Shown here: positions 4,768-5,192 of the stretch, piece after piece
Numbering within the stretch: the stretch's first letter is position 1
Layout of the letters: each line of letters opens with the position of its first letter
Assembly: GCA_964427825.1 (NCBI GenBank)
Contig: CAYRUU010000046.1
Location: 1 to 5,192, forward strand
Length of the DNA stretch: 5,192 bases
Source: GCA-2747515 sp964427825
GTDB taxonomy: Bacteria > Patescibacteriota > Minisyncoccia > Moranbacterales > GCA-2747515
Direction: 5' to 3'
Made by a program: the position numbers and the translations under genes
The notes under the pieces: generated by a model
Databases searched by the model: none
What the model saw: only the letters and a program-made list of their open reading frames with translations
What the model was told of the DNA's origin: nothing

Positions 4768-4789
4768 TTCCGCTCTTCCGTGATAGACT
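4761..4789 (+). promoter_or_regulatory. Promoter of rpmE
   Basis: On the plus strand TTGTCA (4761-4766) is followed after exactly 17 bp by TAGACT (4784-4789), preceded by TGA as an extended -10. The expected start is near 4796, giving a leader of about 56 nt. The -35 shares six base pairs (4762-4767, offset by one) with the rpsB -35. Confidence 0.6.
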
Positions 4790-4817
4790 GCTTAACGTAA
4801 AGATTTTTCCTTATTGT

Positions 4818-4836
4818 CGCACCCACATGGGATGCG
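4818..4836 (+). promoter_or_regulatory. Hairpin in the rpmE leader (candidate L31 leader element)
   Basis: CGCACCC (4818-4824) pairs with GGG-A-TGCG (4829-4836) around an ACAT tetraloop: seven Watson-Crick pairs with one bulged A at 4832. It ends 15 nt before the rpmE ATG, where no SD is visible, so it is well placed to affect translation. L31 leader RNAs have been described in several bacterial phyla; whether this belongs with them is unknown. Confidence 0.4.
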
Positions 4837-4851
4837 CATGATTGCAATTGT

Positions 4852-5133
4852 ATGAAGAAAGACATCCATCCGACGTACAACAAGACGATTACCATCACCT
4901 GCTCCTGCGGCGCAGAATTCGTCACAGGCGGAACCAAAGACGGCATGAGTGTGGAAACATGCTCACAATGCCACCCGATCTATACCGGCAAGCAAAAGAT
5001 TGTGGACTCCACCGGACGTGTGGATCGCTTCAAGAAGTTGGTCGCCAAGACGGCAGCAGCAAAGAAAACTGCTACACCGCGCAAGAAATCGGAAAAGCGC
5101 ACCGTAAAGAAAGAAAAGAGCGCCAAAAAATAA
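4852..5133 (+). CDS. rpmE: 50S ribosomal protein L31 (zinc-binding type, long basic tail)
   Basis: L31 bridges the large subunit's central protuberance and the small-subunit head. The 93-aa product starts MKKDIHPTYNKTITITCSCG, typical of the family. Cysteines C17, C19, C37 and C40 (CSC...CSQC) form the zinc-binding set of the C+ type, in contrast to the zinc-free paralogue. The conserved CHPIYTGKQK and DSTGRVDRF (52-60) follow. Usual L31 is about 70 aa; the extra length is a lysine/alanine-rich tail (61-93), probably disordered and rRNA-binding. No SD precedes the ATG; a hairpin lies 15 nt upstream. It is transcribed away from rpsB and closed by a strong terminator, so it appears to be a single-gene transcript. 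Confidence 0.98.
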   Translation: MKKDIHPTYNKTITITCSCGAEFVTGGTKDGMSVETCSQCHPIYTGKQKIVDSTGRVDRFKKLVAKTAAAKKTATPRKKSEKRTVKKEKSAKK

Positions 5134-5146
5134 TCTTCATGACTAT

Positions 5147-5174
5147 AAAAAATGGGCTGCACAGCCCATTTTTT
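5147..5174 (+). terminator. Intrinsic terminator after rpmE (symmetrical, possibly bidirectional)
   Basis: AAAAAATGGGCT and AGCCCATTTTTT form a perfect 12-bp inverted repeat around a GCAC loop, starting 13 nt after the rpmE stop. The G-C core is ATGGGCT and the right arm ends in a run of six T. The matching A-run on the left means it could also stop a converging minus-strand transcript. Confidence 0.93.
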
Positions 5175-5192
5175 AATGATGTGTCGTTGTGA

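Noticed and set aside
4842..5192. Plus-strand frame overlapping rpmE
   Set aside because: It is out of frame with L31, whose zinc cysteines and family motifs identify the real reading frame.

Overview
The window looks like a small-genome bacterium of the Candidate Phyla Radiation (Patescibacteria) type. The signs are a short EF-Ts of 194 aa, an L31 with a lysine-rich tail, tRNA genes without encoded CCA, several genes lacking a Shine-Dalgarno (SD) sequence, and a glycosyltransferase N-terminus of a kind I associate with that group. TGA is used as a normal stop. This placement is an inference from gene content; nothing in the window proves it.

Layout. Positions 1-166 (minus) hold the start of a group-1 glycosyltransferase that runs off the left edge, with an extended -10 promoter near 240. 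From about 246 to 2050 the base composition falls (by hand count about 32% G+C for 241-540 against about 49% for 1-240). This AT-rich island holds a gene-poor stretch (246-522) and then a 1.5-kb cassette bounded by two near-identical direct repeats of 77 and 79 nt (523-599 and 1979-2057). The right-hand repeat runs into the last bases of the tRNA-Trp gene. The cassette carries three minus-strand genes: an unknown four-cysteine protein, a membrane-anchored DUF2726 protein with a nuclease-like fold, and a 54-aa acidic protein missed by ordinary length cut-offs. It has the layout of an element inserted at a tRNA 3' end, but no integrase is present.

Positions 2052-2566 form a minus-strand tRNA operon: Thr(TGT), Tyr(GTA), Thr(GGT), Trp(CCA), with a well-formed promoter just upstream (2578-2606). 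Further right, also on the minus strand, lies the translation block rpsB - tsf - TPR membrane protein. Across a 233-bp divergent region, rpmE is transcribed on the plus strand and ends in a textbook intrinsic terminator.

The most interesting non-coding DNA is between rpsB and rpmE. Two sigma70-type promoters lie back to back and share one -35 block on opposite strands. Each transcript then has a foldable leader: a 73-nt multi-hairpin domain enclosed by an 8-bp helix before rpsB, and a compact 7-bp hairpin with a bulged A before rpmE. These are candidates for ribosomal-protein autoregulation. The repeat-bounded cassette and the structured rpsB leader are the best leads in the window.
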